The notes below the pieces were generated by a model. That model was not told the origin of the DNA, did not search any database, and saw only the letters and a program-made list of their open reading frames with translations. DNA of 64,000 nucleotides from Bifidobacterium sp. ESL0775. GTDB lineage: Bacteria > Actinomycetota > Actinomycetes > Actinomycetales > Bifidobacteriaceae. Both the position numbers and the translations under genes were made by a program. Shown here in pieces: positions 26,274 through 35,103 of the stretch (the stretch's first letter is position 1; every line of letters begins with the position of its first letter). The DNA lies in NCBI RefSeq assembly GCF_029395475.1, contig NZ_CP113917.1:434001-498000 (forward strand). Reading direction: 5' to 3'.

Positions 26274-27614
26274 ATGACTGAACTTACGCGTGCGGCCAAG
26301 GATTCCGCGGATTTCGAGTCCAAGCCGCGCATCCAGCCGGTCCATCCGGGCGACACCCGTCCGGTGTCCGTCTCGACGCGCCTCGGGCGCTTGCAGTTCC
26401 ACGATTCTGGCAAGTTCCGCGTGCTCGTTCTGGCCGATATCCAGGACGGCCCCAAGGTTAACAAGGACACCATCAGGCTCATCGAGGCCGCGTTGGACAG
26501 CTCGCGTCCCGATATCGTCATTTTCCCTGGCAATCAGATCGCCGGTTACGACAAGGCTTTCGCCAAGACCTTCCGCAAACGCACGTGGACGCCGCAGAAA
26601 TGGTCGATGGGTGCGGCGGCCACCAACCAGCGTGACGCCGAACTTGAGCATACGCGCGAACTCGTCCGGCAGGAGATCTCGCAGTTCGTCTCCCCGCTGA
26701 TCGAGCGCCACATTCCGTGGGCCGTGACCTATGGCAACCATGACTTCCAGTGCGGGCTTTCCACCGCCGAACTCGATGAGATCTACCGCGAATTCCCGGG
26801 ATGCCTGAACCCCGAGCCAAGTGTCAAGCGTTCCGACCGGCCGCGCAAGCAGCCTGGCAGCGGTCTGCCCGACCAATACATTTACCCTTGCGAGCCGGGC
26901 ACGTTCGCGCTGCCGGTCAGCGAGGACCACAAAAGCGGCAACGTGCTGGGGCTGGTGGTCTTCAATTCCGGTGATTACGGCAAGCTCGGCGGCTATGGCG
27001 CCCCCAGCCAGCGCGCGCTCGATTTCCTGAAGGTCGCGCCGGGGCTGATTGGCGCCAAATCGATGGTTTTCCAACATATTCCAGTGCCGCAGTATTACGA
27101 TTTGCTCAAAGAGGTGCCGCCTACCGCCGCGCACGCGATCGAAGGCTATCGCACCTTCGCCGGCCACAACTACGTCATCGATGAGTCCAAGACATTGCCC
27201 GGAAGCTTCTTGGGAGAGGGTATCAGCTGCCCCGACACCGACACCGGCGAATTCGGCATCCTGAAGTCGACCGATGGCTATTTCGCGTTGCTCGCCGGCC
27301 ATGACCATCGCAACCGTTTCGTCGGCACCACCGACGGCCTGACGCTGTTCGCCACGCCGACCTGCGGCTTCGGCTCCTACGGACCGGCTCCGGCCCAGCG
27401 CGCCGCGAGGCTTCTGGAATTCGACATCCGTCACCCCTACGAGCCGCGCACCCAGCTCTTGGAGTTCGGCGATCTGGTCGGCAAGTCAAGCTCCAACAAG
27501 GCCTACACCTACGCGCTCAATGGCACCCCCGACGCCGCAAAGGAAGGCACGAACCTCCTTCGTCGTCCGCGCCTCTTGGCTCAGATTCTGCGCAAGATGC
27601 ATCTGAAGAAGTGA
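26274..27614 (+). CDS. Metallophosphoesterase, calcineurin-like
   Basis: A 446-residue calcineurin-like phosphoesterase. The core motifs are present in order: LVLADIQDGPKVN, FPGNQI, VTYGNHDF and LLAGHDHRNRF. In the first motif Asp-x-Gln replaces the usual Asp-x-His, and the second has Gly-Asn rather than Gly-Asp, so the metal site is a variant. The arrangement resembles the purple-acid-phosphatase-like (Dcr2-type) subgroup. AAGGAAAAGG precedes the ATG. No signal peptide or membrane segment is seen. Substrate unknown. Confidence 0.83.
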   Translation: MTELTRAAKDSADFESKPRIQPVHPGDTRPVSVSTRLGRLQFHDSGKFRVLVLADIQDGPKVNKDTIRLIEAALDSSRPDIVIFPGNQIAGYDKAFAKTFRKRTWTPQKWSMGAAATNQRDAELEHTRELVRQEISQFVSPLIERHIPWAVTYGNHDFQCGLSTAELDEIYREFPGCLNPEPSVKRSDRPRKQPGSGLPDQYIYPCEPGTFALPVSEDHKSGNVLGLVVFNSGDYGKLGGYGAPSQRALDFLKVAPGLIGAKSMVFQHIPVPQYYDLLKEVPPTAAHAIEGYRTFAGHNYVIDESKTLPGSFLGEGISCPDTDTGEFGILKSTDGYFALLAGHDHRNRFVGTTDGLTLFATPTCGFGSYGPAPAQRAARLLEFDIRHPYEPRTQLLEFGDLVGKSSSNKAYTYALNGTPDAAKEGTNLLRRPRLLAQILRKMHLKK

Positions 27615-27658
27615 GCGGCTGCGAAGCCTTGTTTTCGTTGCTAATCAGAGCTTTTCGA

Positions 27659-29018
27659 GGGGATACCGGCCAAATTGTGTGTCTTCTGGTGGTTTTGGTT
27701 TTTAGTCGGCCTGGTTGGGGTATCGGGTCGGGGTGTGGAACTCGTCCCAGTCGATGCCGGTGCCCCAGGTGGGTTCTCCGGTGGTGGCGAGCCTGCCTTC
27801 CGGGGAGCGCTGCCATGCCTGTTGGCTGAGCTGTTCGACCTGTTGGTCGGTGAGGCAGTGGCGGGCGAGCCATGCCGGGCTTTCGGGGTGTTCGGTGTGC
27901 ATGTGGCACCACCAGCAGATGGCCTTGATCTCGCGGATGAGGGGCAGGCCGTTGTGCTCGCGGAGCATGTCGCGCAGTTGCCGGTTCCATGACTCGCACA
28001 GGTTGTTGTCCGGCGGGACCGGCTCGGCGCACTCCTCCTGCATGGTGATGAACGTGTCCATGACGTGTTCGGAGATGCGCCGCCGGATCATGGTGCGGGC
28101 GCGCGCCAGCCTCTGGTGGGCGTCGTTGAGGCTGCCGTCGGCGTATCTGCTCTTCTCGTCGAGGAAATCCTTGTAGTCCTGTTCCCACTGGTTGTAGCCC
28201 ACGAGCCAGTCGCGCATCATCGCCTCGCTTTTGACGCGGCTGAGCCGTTGGGCCAGCTTGAGCAGCTCCTTGCCGGCCTGGAGCTTGGGCCGCTTGCCGG
28301 TGAGCGTGGTGATGTTCATGCAGATGTGGAACAGGCAGCGCTGCATTTTGGTGCCGGGCCAGACGGCGCGCATGGCCTTGCCGATGCCGTTGCCGCCGTC
28401 GCAGACCAGCACTTTGGGAGCCCGGATCTGGCGCATGAGCGCCGCCCACGCCCGGCCGTTCTCGCTGCGGGCGACGTGCCAGCCGGCCACATGGCCGCCG
28501 GCGATGGCGATCAGGACGACGGCCCGCCGGTGCAGCCAGATCCCGTCGGCGTGCACCACGTCGTACCGCTGTGCGGGCAGGGGCGTGGGCGGGTTCAGCG
28601 ACCACATCGTCAGGTTGCGCCGGCGCTGCGTGCGGTCCGGCACCGCCGACTCCGCCTGCGACCGTTTGGAGAACAGCCAGTCCAGGCCCGCCTTCAGGTC
28701 GATGGCCCCGCGGTCGTGCCCCTGCGTGCGCGACGCGCCGCATCCCACGCACCTCCAACGGGCCCTGCCCGCGCTGGTCGTCCCGTTCCTTTTCATCTTC
28801 CCGCCGCACGCGGCGCACAAGGGTTCTCTCATGCCCCTTATGCAACCACGGCATCTCAAACACCGGCGAGCCCTTGCGCCGCAACGTCTCCGGCCCGATA
28901 TCGGACACACATTCTGGCCGACCCCGAGATCGCCGCCCCCGTATCACAAACACCAGTCAGGCCATGCGGGACAACACCTCACACCCCAAAACAGACACAC
29001 ATTCTGGCCAGTATCCCC
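27659..29018. mobile_element. IS1249-like insertion sequence, intact transposase
   Basis: The element is 1360 bp with 26-bp terminal inverted repeats (27659-27684 and 28993-29018), which match at 23 positions and begin GGGGATAC. A second copy of the inner end sequence (ACACACATTCTGGCC) lies inside at about 28904-28918. No clear target duplication is seen. Confidence 0.75.
27702..28832 (-). CDS. IS1249/IS256-group transposase
   Basis: A 376-residue DDE transposase. It starts with a four-Cys zinc ribbon (CAACGGKMKRNG, then RWRCVGCG). DDE candidates are Asp in VVHADGIW, Asp in VLVCDGGNGIG and Glu in NLCESWNRQ. C-x2-H appears in QRCLFHICMN. AAGGGG lies just before the ATG at 28832. The reading frame is intact, so the element may be active. 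Confidence 0.85.
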   Translation of the reverse strand: MREPLCAACGGKMKRNGTTSAGRARWRCVGCGASRTQGHDRGAIDLKAGLDWLFSKRSQAESAVPDRTQRRRNLTMWSLNPPTPLPAQRYDVVHADGIWLHRRAVVLIAIAGGHVAGWHVARSENGRAWAALMRQIRAPKVLVCDGGNGIGKAMRAVWPGTKMQRCLFHICMNITTLTGKRPKLQAGKELLKLAQRLSRVKSEAMMRDWLVGYNQWEQDYKDFLDEKSRYADGSLNDAHQRLARARTMIRRRISEHVMDTFITMQEECAEPVPPDNNLCESWNRQLRDMLREHNGLPLIREIKAICWWCHMHTEHPESPAWLARHCLTDQQVEQLSQQAWQRSPEGRLATTGEPTWGTGIDWDEFHTPTRYPNQAD

Positions 29019-29080
29019 GAATTATGGTAAATCCTACTTAATGATTATGGTATTTTCTACTTAGTGATTATGGTAAAATT
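29019..29080. repeat. Three tandem 23-24-bp repeats before a DUF4143 ATPase gene
   Basis: GAATTATGGTAAATCCTACT begins at 29019, with related copies starting GATTATGGTA at 29043 and 29066. They begin immediately at the end of the IS element and lie 60-120 bp before the ATPase gene. They could be operator repeats. Confidence 0.55.
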
Positions 29081-29136
29081 AAAAACAGATAATTTGTTTT
29101 TCCTATTTTAATTTATTTGGCTTGGAGGTAGTTGTC

Positions 29137-30294
29137 ATGACGCCACGCCTTTTGGATTCTTTACTCAAAAAAATGGCAACATGGTTTCCGGTGGTTTCTG
29201 TTACTGGTCCAAGGCAAAGCGGGAAATCGACGTTGGTCAGGTCGGCGTTTTCCGACTATGAGTATGTGAATTTGGAAAATCCGCAAATGAGACAGGAAGC
29301 GGCAAACGATTCCGTCGGTTTCATTCGCAATCGGCAAGGTCACCTCATCGTCGATGAGGCACAATACGTTCCTGACCTTTTTTCGATGATTCAAGTCGTT
29401 TCCGATGAACGGAATGAGCCGGGGCAGTATGTTATATCCGGTTCTCAGAATTTCTTGATGTTGAAAAACATCAAGCAATCCCTCGCTGGCCGTGTCGGCA
29501 TCACAAAACTGTTGCCGTTTTCCTACTCGGAAGCGATGAAGACGCAGATTTCGCCGAGCGTTGATGAATTCATGTTAAGAGGTGGTTTTCCTCGTCCGTA
29601 TGACAATGGAATGCCGTTGGATATGTTTTTCTCGAGCTATATCGATACATATATTGAACGCGATGTCGCGGATTACTTGGACGTTCGCAACGTCGCGGCA
29701 TTTCGCAAGTTCTTGGGTCTCTGCGCGCTCAATGCTGGTAGTCTCATCAATTACACCCATTTCGCCAATGAGTTAGATGTGTCAGTGGCGACTGTGAAAG
29801 GATGGCTTTCGATACTTGAATCGAGCTACATTACGTTCCCGCTGATGCCATTTCATTACAATGCCAGAAAGCGATTGACCAAGACACCGAAGATGTATTT
29901 CTATGACACAGGACTGTTGTGTTATTTGCTCAAAATCAATTCTCTGCAGGAGCTTTTGCTGAGCCCTGTGCTGGGAAGCGTATTTGAAAACTTGATTGTG
30001 TCGGAGACGGCGAAACGATACTTCAACCAAGGCAAAAATCCGGAACTATATTTCTACCGTGACGACAGTGATATAGAAGTCGATCTGCTCGATTTCACCG
30101 ATTCTTCTCAGCCGGATCTGGTCGAAATCAAATCCGGTCAGACCTATCATGACCGTTTCGCCAAGCATGTCCGCAAGATTGCTGGTGATTTGGGAGTTTC
30201 ACAGGATCATCAATGGGTCGTATCCCGCGTGGAATCCAGCTATACGTCCAACGGAGTGAACGTATGCACCGCAAAAGACTGGTTACTCAGATAA
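29137..30294 (+). CDS. DUF4143-type AAA ATPase
   Basis: A 385-residue protein of the AAA_14/DUF4143 group: Walker A TGPRQSGKSTL near residue 24, Walker B LIVDEAQ, sensor VISGSQNF. A winged-helix part (FANELDVSVATVKGWLSILE) follows, then a PD-(D/E)xK-like C-terminal module with DIEVDLLDF and LVEIKSG. GGAGG lies 8 bases before the ATG at 29137. The same architecture forms the N-terminal half of the TIR fusion at 21.4-23.8 kb. These proteins are abundant in gut bacteria and their role is uncertain; AT-rich composition and IS neighbours suggest accessory DNA. Confidence 0.85.
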   Translation: MTPRLLDSLLKKMATWFPVVSVTGPRQSGKSTLVRSAFSDYEYVNLENPQMRQEAANDSVGFIRNRQGHLIVDEAQYVPDLFSMIQVVSDERNEPGQYVISGSQNFLMLKNIKQSLAGRVGITKLLPFSYSEAMKTQISPSVDEFMLRGGFPRPYDNGMPLDMFFSSYIDTYIERDVADYLDVRNVAAFRKFLGLCALNAGSLINYTHFANELDVSVATVKGWLSILESSYITFPLMPFHYNARKRLTKTPKMYFYDTGLLCYLLKINSLQELLLSPVLGSVFENLIVSETAKRYFNQGKNPELYFYRDDSDIEVDLLDFTDSSQPDLVEIKSGQTYHDRFAKHVRKIAGDLGVSQDHQWVVSRVESSYTSNGVNVCTAKDWLLR

Positions 30295-30345
30295 TTGTTG
30301 TTCGATATAACTCTGAACTGAGCTAAATTGAATTCATGTCTGAGT

Positions 30346-30954
30346 TTACCGCCCGGCGCTGGCCTTCATCAGGGCGTCGGTGAGGTATTTGCCGCCGGCC
30401 ATAACGTACGGGGCGTAACGGCGGCCGGGAGAGGGACCCATGCGGCCGGAGGGGCCGGAGATGGAGATGGCAGCGATGACCTGGCCGGAGGAGTTGCGAA
30501 TCGGCGCGGAGACCGAGCAGACGCCTTCCTCGCGTTCGTTGACGGAATCGGCCCAGCCGCGGCGGCGGACGGTCGCCAGCGTGGAAGTCGTGAATTTGGC
30601 GTGGCGCAGGCCCTGATGCAGTCGCTCGGAATCCTCCCAGGCGACGAGGATCTGCGCGGCGCTGCCGGCCTGCATCGAAAGCATGGCGCCCACGGGAATG
30701 GAATCGTGCAGCCCGCTCGCGCGTTCGACGGCGGCGATGCACACGCGCTGGTCGCCCTGACGGCGATAGATTTGCGCGGATTCGCCGGTGCGGTCGAGAA
30801 GTGTTTGCAGGATTGGCCCGGCCGCGGTGAGCAGGCGGTCTTCGCCGGCGGCTGTGGCCAGTTCGGCGAACCGCGAGCCCAGAATGAAGCGTCCGTGCTG
30901 GTCGCGAAGCACGAAACGGTGACGTTCCAGCGCGATAGCCAGGCGATGTGCGGT
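30346..30954 (-). pseudogene. Truncated IclR-family regulator, second copy
   Basis: This segment encodes about 203 residues identical to the C-terminal three quarters of the intact IclR regulator at 34111-34935, but it lacks the DNA-binding N-terminus. The DNA differs at about 57 of 609 positions, all silent. The reading frame stays open to an ATG at 30969, so a truncated effector-domain protein could still be made. Similarity stops at 30954, where transposase relic sequence begins. Confidence 0.85.
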
Positions 30955-30955
30955 C

Positions 30956-31224
30956 GGATGTGGCTGCAACTAATTGTCCTAAGTCACAAGGCATGCCCTT
31001 GGTCCACGAGATTAAAGGTCATCTGCAGGTAGACGAACACTCCTAACTCTGCATAGCTTGCAAGACACCGCATTGTTGACAAACAGATGGAGAAACTCAG
31101 CGAACGAGTTTGGGAAATTCACCTGAAGGCACGATATCTTATCGGAGTAACCCAGATTTTGGGACACTGACGTTGATTGGAATGAGTTTGACACCGCCAT
31201 CAGATACCTCAACGCTGACTAGAG
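30956..31224 (+). pseudogene. Relic of an IS1249-like transposase C-terminus
   Basis: Read across shifted frames on the plus strand, this stretch gives GMPLVHEIKG, then LARHRIVDKQMEKLSERVW, then DVDWNEFDTAIRYLNAD before TAG. They match in order GLPLIREIKA, LARHCLTDQQVEQLSQQAW and GIDWDEFHTPTRYPNQAD of the intact transposase at 27702-28832. Stops and frameshifts show decay. It explains the gap between the truncated IclR copy and the next IS. Confidence 0.75.
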
Positions 31225-31236
31225 ACAAGTTTTGGG

Positions 31237-32523
31237 GTTATAGGCCATTTCGTGGTGTTTTAGGATTGGTTTTCTAGTCGGTGGCGTCGGGGTATCTGGT
31301 GGCGGTGTGAAATTCGTTCCATTCGATGCCGGTGCCGATGTCGGGCTCGTCGCCGGTCCTCGCCTCTTCCCTGGCTGTTTCCTTCCTTGTCCTTTCGGCC
31401 TTGCGCCTCCTGTTCTCGAGGTAGGCGTCGAGCGTCGCCTTGAGGTCGGGGCTTGGGCTTCTGGTGTAGCATTTCCATTCGCTGGCGCGCATCATGTGCC
31501 CGCGGGGCATGCCGCGGTGGTCGCCGAGCATGCGCTTGATCGGGCTGTTGATGCCGCCCTCGAGGCGGTCGGTGTCGCGGGGCACCTCGCCGCCGGCCAG
31601 GAGCGCGGGGTCGGTGTAGGCGAACAGCGAGCCGTCGCGGAACAGGCGTTCGAGCCTCTTGTAGCAGCGGCGGAGCCGCTCGTGCGTCCACCACCACTTC
31701 CGTCCCGCCGCGTGTGCCGGGTCGTCCCTCGCCGTGGTGCGTTTGTTGACCATGTCCTTCCAACGCACGTACCAGGCGTTCAGGCCCTCGCCCCACCGGG
31801 CCGCCTTCCCGGCCGTATGCACCTTGAACAGCTGGTAGGACAGTTTCTTCAGTTCCTTGGCGGCCTGCGTCTTGGGCTGGTGGGTGAGGTCGCGGCCGGT
31901 GTCGCGGTGCACGTGCACTAGGCAGCGCTGCAGCCCATTCCCCGCATCCCGTCGCTCACCAGCACGTCGGGGGTGGGCACCCCGTAGAACAGAGCCCGGT
32001 ATTCCGCAATCGACTCGTGCGCGCACCAGCGGATCCGCACGACCAGGCCCGTGGCCCCGTCCATCAGCACCAGCAGGCACCGGCCGTTGACATAGGTGCC
32101 GTCCGTCTCCAGGACATGGCTTTTCGTCTCGGGCATGGGGATCACCGGGTCGACCTCCCAGCACCAGGCCGTCTCGCGCCGGAACGAGCGCCCCTCCTCG
32201 GCCAGCGTATGGCCGCCGAGCAGACGGGCGACGAACGAGTCCAGCTCCCGGCGCAGCGCCGCGCGGCCCTTCCCGTTGCGCGGCACCCGGTTGACCGAGC
32301 ATTCCGGGCAGCGCCACCGCTGCCGGCCCTCAGGGGTCCGTCCGTCCTTCTTCATCGGCCCGCCGCACGACGGGCACCGTTTCGCCTTCTTCGATCTCGT
32401 CCTCACACCGTTCAGGACTACCGGGAAAGCCCCCTAAAAACCCATGGGAAAAAATAACAGTACGAAACGCCTACTCCCACAAGGCCCAACCCCGGTTATA
32501 AACCAAATATTCTGGCCTATAAC
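31237..32523. mobile_element. Second IS1249-like element, degenerate
   Basis: Ends carry GTTATAGGCCA (31237-31247) and its complement TGGCCTATAAC (32513-32523), related to the TIRs of the first element (TA-x2-GGCCA core). The 1287-bp element contains a broken transposase. Its right end overlaps the 3' end of abiH. Confidence 0.7.
31274..32406 (-). pseudogene. Broken IS1249-like transposase
   Basis: The first frame (from 32406) carries a zinc ribbon (CPSCGGPMKKDG, RWRCPECS), the Asp of VLETDGTYV and the Asp of VLVSDGMRGM, then stops at 31918. The second frame continues with LQRCLVHVHRD and ends WNEFHTATRYPDATD. The two join near 31930-31950. The roughly ten residues that should separate SDGMRGM from QRCLVH are missing, so a small deletion plus frameshift inactivated it rather than programmed frameshifting. 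Confidence 0.8.
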
Positions 32524-33860
32524 TTGAAAATTATTTTAGAAGTTGGTTTAGGCGGTGCTCCGAAGGATGGCTCTTGATTGCCGTAAGGGCTTACTATCTG
32601 GTAGGGAAGCACAGACTTACTTTCTTTTGGCGTATCAACTTGTTTTACTAAGATACGTCGTTTACAACGTAATTTGAGCTTATCTATAAAATGTATTGTT
32701 TTTCCTTGTTTTCTAAGATAGTCATCATAACGTTTAATCAGCAAAGAAATGGCTGTTTTTAAAGATTTTACATTCGCTCCCTTAGTGTAAAGAAACATGA
32801 GAGTGGTATTCCCATGATATAGATTAATAGAATCGAGAATTTCAAAAAAGGCTTGGTCATCTATCTCACCTAAAGAATGCCCGAAAACTTTTACATATTT
32901 AAATGTATTGTGTGCAAGAATGTTTGTCAATGACTGGTCTCGTCCTTGTTCAGCCTCCCGGAATTCTTTGGCAAATATTCTACGATTATCTGTTATCTTA
33001 CAAATTTTCCAAGAGTCCTTGTCTTTGATTCTTTCGAAAGAGCTAATACCAAATATTGGTTTTTGAGGAGTTCCATGGATGTTCTGAACGTATTGGAATC
33101 TTCGCTCTGATTGATAAAAGGGGACAGTAAAATTAAAAGATGCAACGAGGTTATCTATATTGTCTGGATTGACATTGCCAGCAGTCTTTATTTCTTTAAA
33201 TAAGGAATCGCAGCGATGGAAATATCTCACCTCTGCATCGTTATAATCTTCTCCACCATGATACAATTCCCGTTGGTTTTTTAAAGGTGCACATTTTACG
33301 ATATATTCGCCGAAATCTTGTTCGAAAGTTTCCAACTCTTTCTTTAGGAAAGAGAACACATCATATTCTGTTCGGCATGTATGTGCTGCTAACGGATGAT
33401 TCTGTTGCACATACTCTTGAAATCCTTTAATGAATGCGAGTTTCTCATCTTTGTGGCAATCTGAAACAGGGAATGAGAGATTCCTCAATTGATTAGCTAA
33501 TGAGTCAAGATCGGTGAATTTGTCCCCTATCTGTATTAACCAGTCTTTCCACCAATCTAGTTCTGTTTTGATAAAGGTTTCCACATCACACCATGTTTTT
33601 AAGTTATCAGCATTGGAGCAATTCGCGAGGAACGCGATATCCCAAACAGTGGAAGAACCTTCCAAGTGTGAAAAAAGTCCAGAACCCCCCATTGATATGC
33701 TTTCAAGAACTGTTTTGGCTAATGATTTATCATCATCTAGGCAGCATTTTGGCTGAGAATGATGTTTGCTATAACGGTCATGAAAGAATTCGCCGTATTT
33801 TGAATGTAAGCCACACGCAATGTCGAAACCATTCCCCAGTACAAGCAGCTGTGCTGTCAT
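32517..33860 (-). CDS. AbiH-family abortive infection protein
   Basis: A 447-residue protein with the AbiH hallmark near the N-terminus, LLVLGNGFDIACGLHSKYGE, and the matching C-terminal pair NIHG and VFGHSLGEIDDQAFF. AbiH was described as a phage abortive-infection protein in lactococci. GAGG lies upstream of the ATG. The gene is AT-rich and flanked by mobile DNA. The last codon and the TAG stop lie inside the terminal repeat of the neighbouring IS, so the natural C-terminus may be slightly truncated. Phage defence by this copy is inferred. Confidence 0.85.
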   Translation of the reverse strand: MTAQLLVLGNGFDIACGLHSKYGEFFHDRYSKHHSQPKCCLDDDKSLAKTVLESISMGGSGLFSHLEGSSTVWDIAFLANCSNADNLKTWCDVETFIKTELDWWKDWLIQIGDKFTDLDSLANQLRNLSFPVSDCHKDEKLAFIKGFQEYVQQNHPLAAHTCRTEYDVFSFLKKELETFEQDFGEYIVKCAPLKNQRELYHGGEDYNDAEVRYFHRCDSLFKEIKTAGNVNPDNIDNLVASFNFTVPFYQSERRFQYVQNIHGTPQKPIFGISSFERIKDKDSWKICKITDNRRIFAKEFREAEQGRDQSLTNILAHNTFKYVKVFGHSLGEIDDQAFFEILDSINLYHGNTTLMFLYTKGANVKSLKTAISLLIKRYDDYLRKQGKTIHFIDKLKLRCKRRILVKQVDTPKESKSVLPYQIVSPYGNQEPSFGAPPKPTSKIIFKL

Positions 33861-34110
33861 TAGAAAACCTCAATCCTCACAATTAAGCACGTCATAATTA
33901 TTTTGCTCTCATATTTAAGTATATGAAACTTTTATATAAAAAAACAAGGTAAAACCTGGATATGCTTACGATTGCAGGTTGTGCAAAACAAATCATGAAT
34001 GGTTGGACAATCCTTGCAGTTTCAATATAGATATTGAAGAAAGGTATTCCCCAAATTTATATTTCTAGGCGGGGTGACTGAATTTGATTATCAGACATTT
34101 CCATCTAGCT

Positions 34111-34935
34111 TTACCGCCCGGCGCTGGCCTTCATCAGGGCGTCGGTGAGGTACTTGCCGCCGGCCATGACGTAGGGGGCGTAGCGACGGCCGGGGGAGGG
34201 ACCCATGCGGCCGGAGGGGCCGGAGATGGAGATGGCGGCGATGACTTGGCCGGAGGAGTTGCGGATCGGCGCGGAGACGGAGCAGACGCCTTCCTCGCGT
34301 TCGTTGACCGAATCGGCCCAGCCGCGGCGACGGACGGTCGCCAGCGTGGAAGTCGTGAATTTGGCGTGGCGCAGGCCCTGGTGCAAGCGCTCGGAATCCT
34401 CCCAAGCAACAAGTATTTGTGCGGCGCTGCCGGCCTGCATCGAAAGCATGGCACCTACGGGGATGGAATCATGCAGCCCGCTGGCCCGCTCGACGGCGGC
34501 GATGCAGACACGTTGGTCACCTTGACGGCGATAGATTTGTGCGGATTCACCGGTGCGATCCAAAAGTGTCTGGAGGATTGGTCCGGCGGCCGTCAACAAG
34601 CGGTCCTCACCGGCGGCGGTGGCCAGTTCGGCGAAACGCGAACCCAGAATGAAGCGCCCGTGCTGGTCGCGTAATACAAAACGATGACGTTCCAGCGCGA
34701 TAGCCAGGCGATGTGCGGTGGGGCGCGCAAGCCCTGTCGCCGCAACGAGTTGACCTAATGTGGAAGGCCCGCTTTCGAGGGCCTCGAGAATCTTGACCGT
34801 CTTATCGAGGACCCCGACCCCAGAATGAATCTCGTCATGAATAGGAGCATGATTCGAATTTTGGGCAGCATTGCCGGTTGCTTGGGGCGCGCGTGAGGCC
34901 CGCGCCGCTTGGGGATCCTTTGATAATGAGTCCAT
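34111..34935 (-). CDS. IclR-family regulator next to leuCD
   Basis: A 274-residue IclR-type regulator: a non-conserved Ala/Asn-rich N-terminus of about 40 residues, a winged helix (LDKTVKILEALESGPSTLG, then LVAATGLARPTAHRLA), and an effector domain with SAQIYRRQGDQRVCIAAVE. It is divergent from leuC. An IclR-type regulator (LtbR) controls leuCD in corynebacteria and streptomycetes, so a like role is probable. TATAAT at 34949-34944 lies eight bases before the ATG at 34935, so the leader is very short. A truncated duplicate lies at 30346-30954. Confidence 0.88.
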   Translation of the reverse strand: MDSLSKDPQAARASRAPQATGNAAQNSNHAPIHDEIHSGVGVLDKTVKILEALESGPSTLGQLVAATGLARPTAHRLAIALERHRFVLRDQHGRFILGSRFAELATAAGEDRLLTAAGPILQTLLDRTGESAQIYRRQGDQRVCIAAVERASGLHDSIPVGAMLSMQAGSAAQILVAWEDSERLHQGLRHAKFTTSTLATVRRRGWADSVNEREEGVCSVSAPIRNSSGQVIAAISISGPSGRMGPSPGRRYAPYVMAGGKYLTDALMKASAGR

Positions 34936-35103
34936 ACATGAATATTATACAGTGGGGTCTATCATCTCATTCATCTCAGAATATGAACCAAAGATGTCCA
35001 TATTGTTGACAAACGCCGATACTCGGAATTACACACAACCACAAAATCCGCGTGGTGAAATATTGACGGGGTAGCGGCTCCAAAACCAACGATAGGAGGT
35101 CGT

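Noticed and set aside
27651..29026. Target-site duplication of the first IS
   Set aside because: The flanks do not match directly; the GGGGATAC at the ends is inverted and belongs to the terminal repeats.
31012..31212. 66-codon minus-strand open frame
   Set aside because: It is antisense to the transposase relic and has no ribosome-binding site or recognisable domain.
31274..32406. Programmed -1 frameshift in the second transposase
   Set aside because: About ten conserved residues are missing at the junction and no slippery heptamer is evident, so inactivation is the simpler reading.
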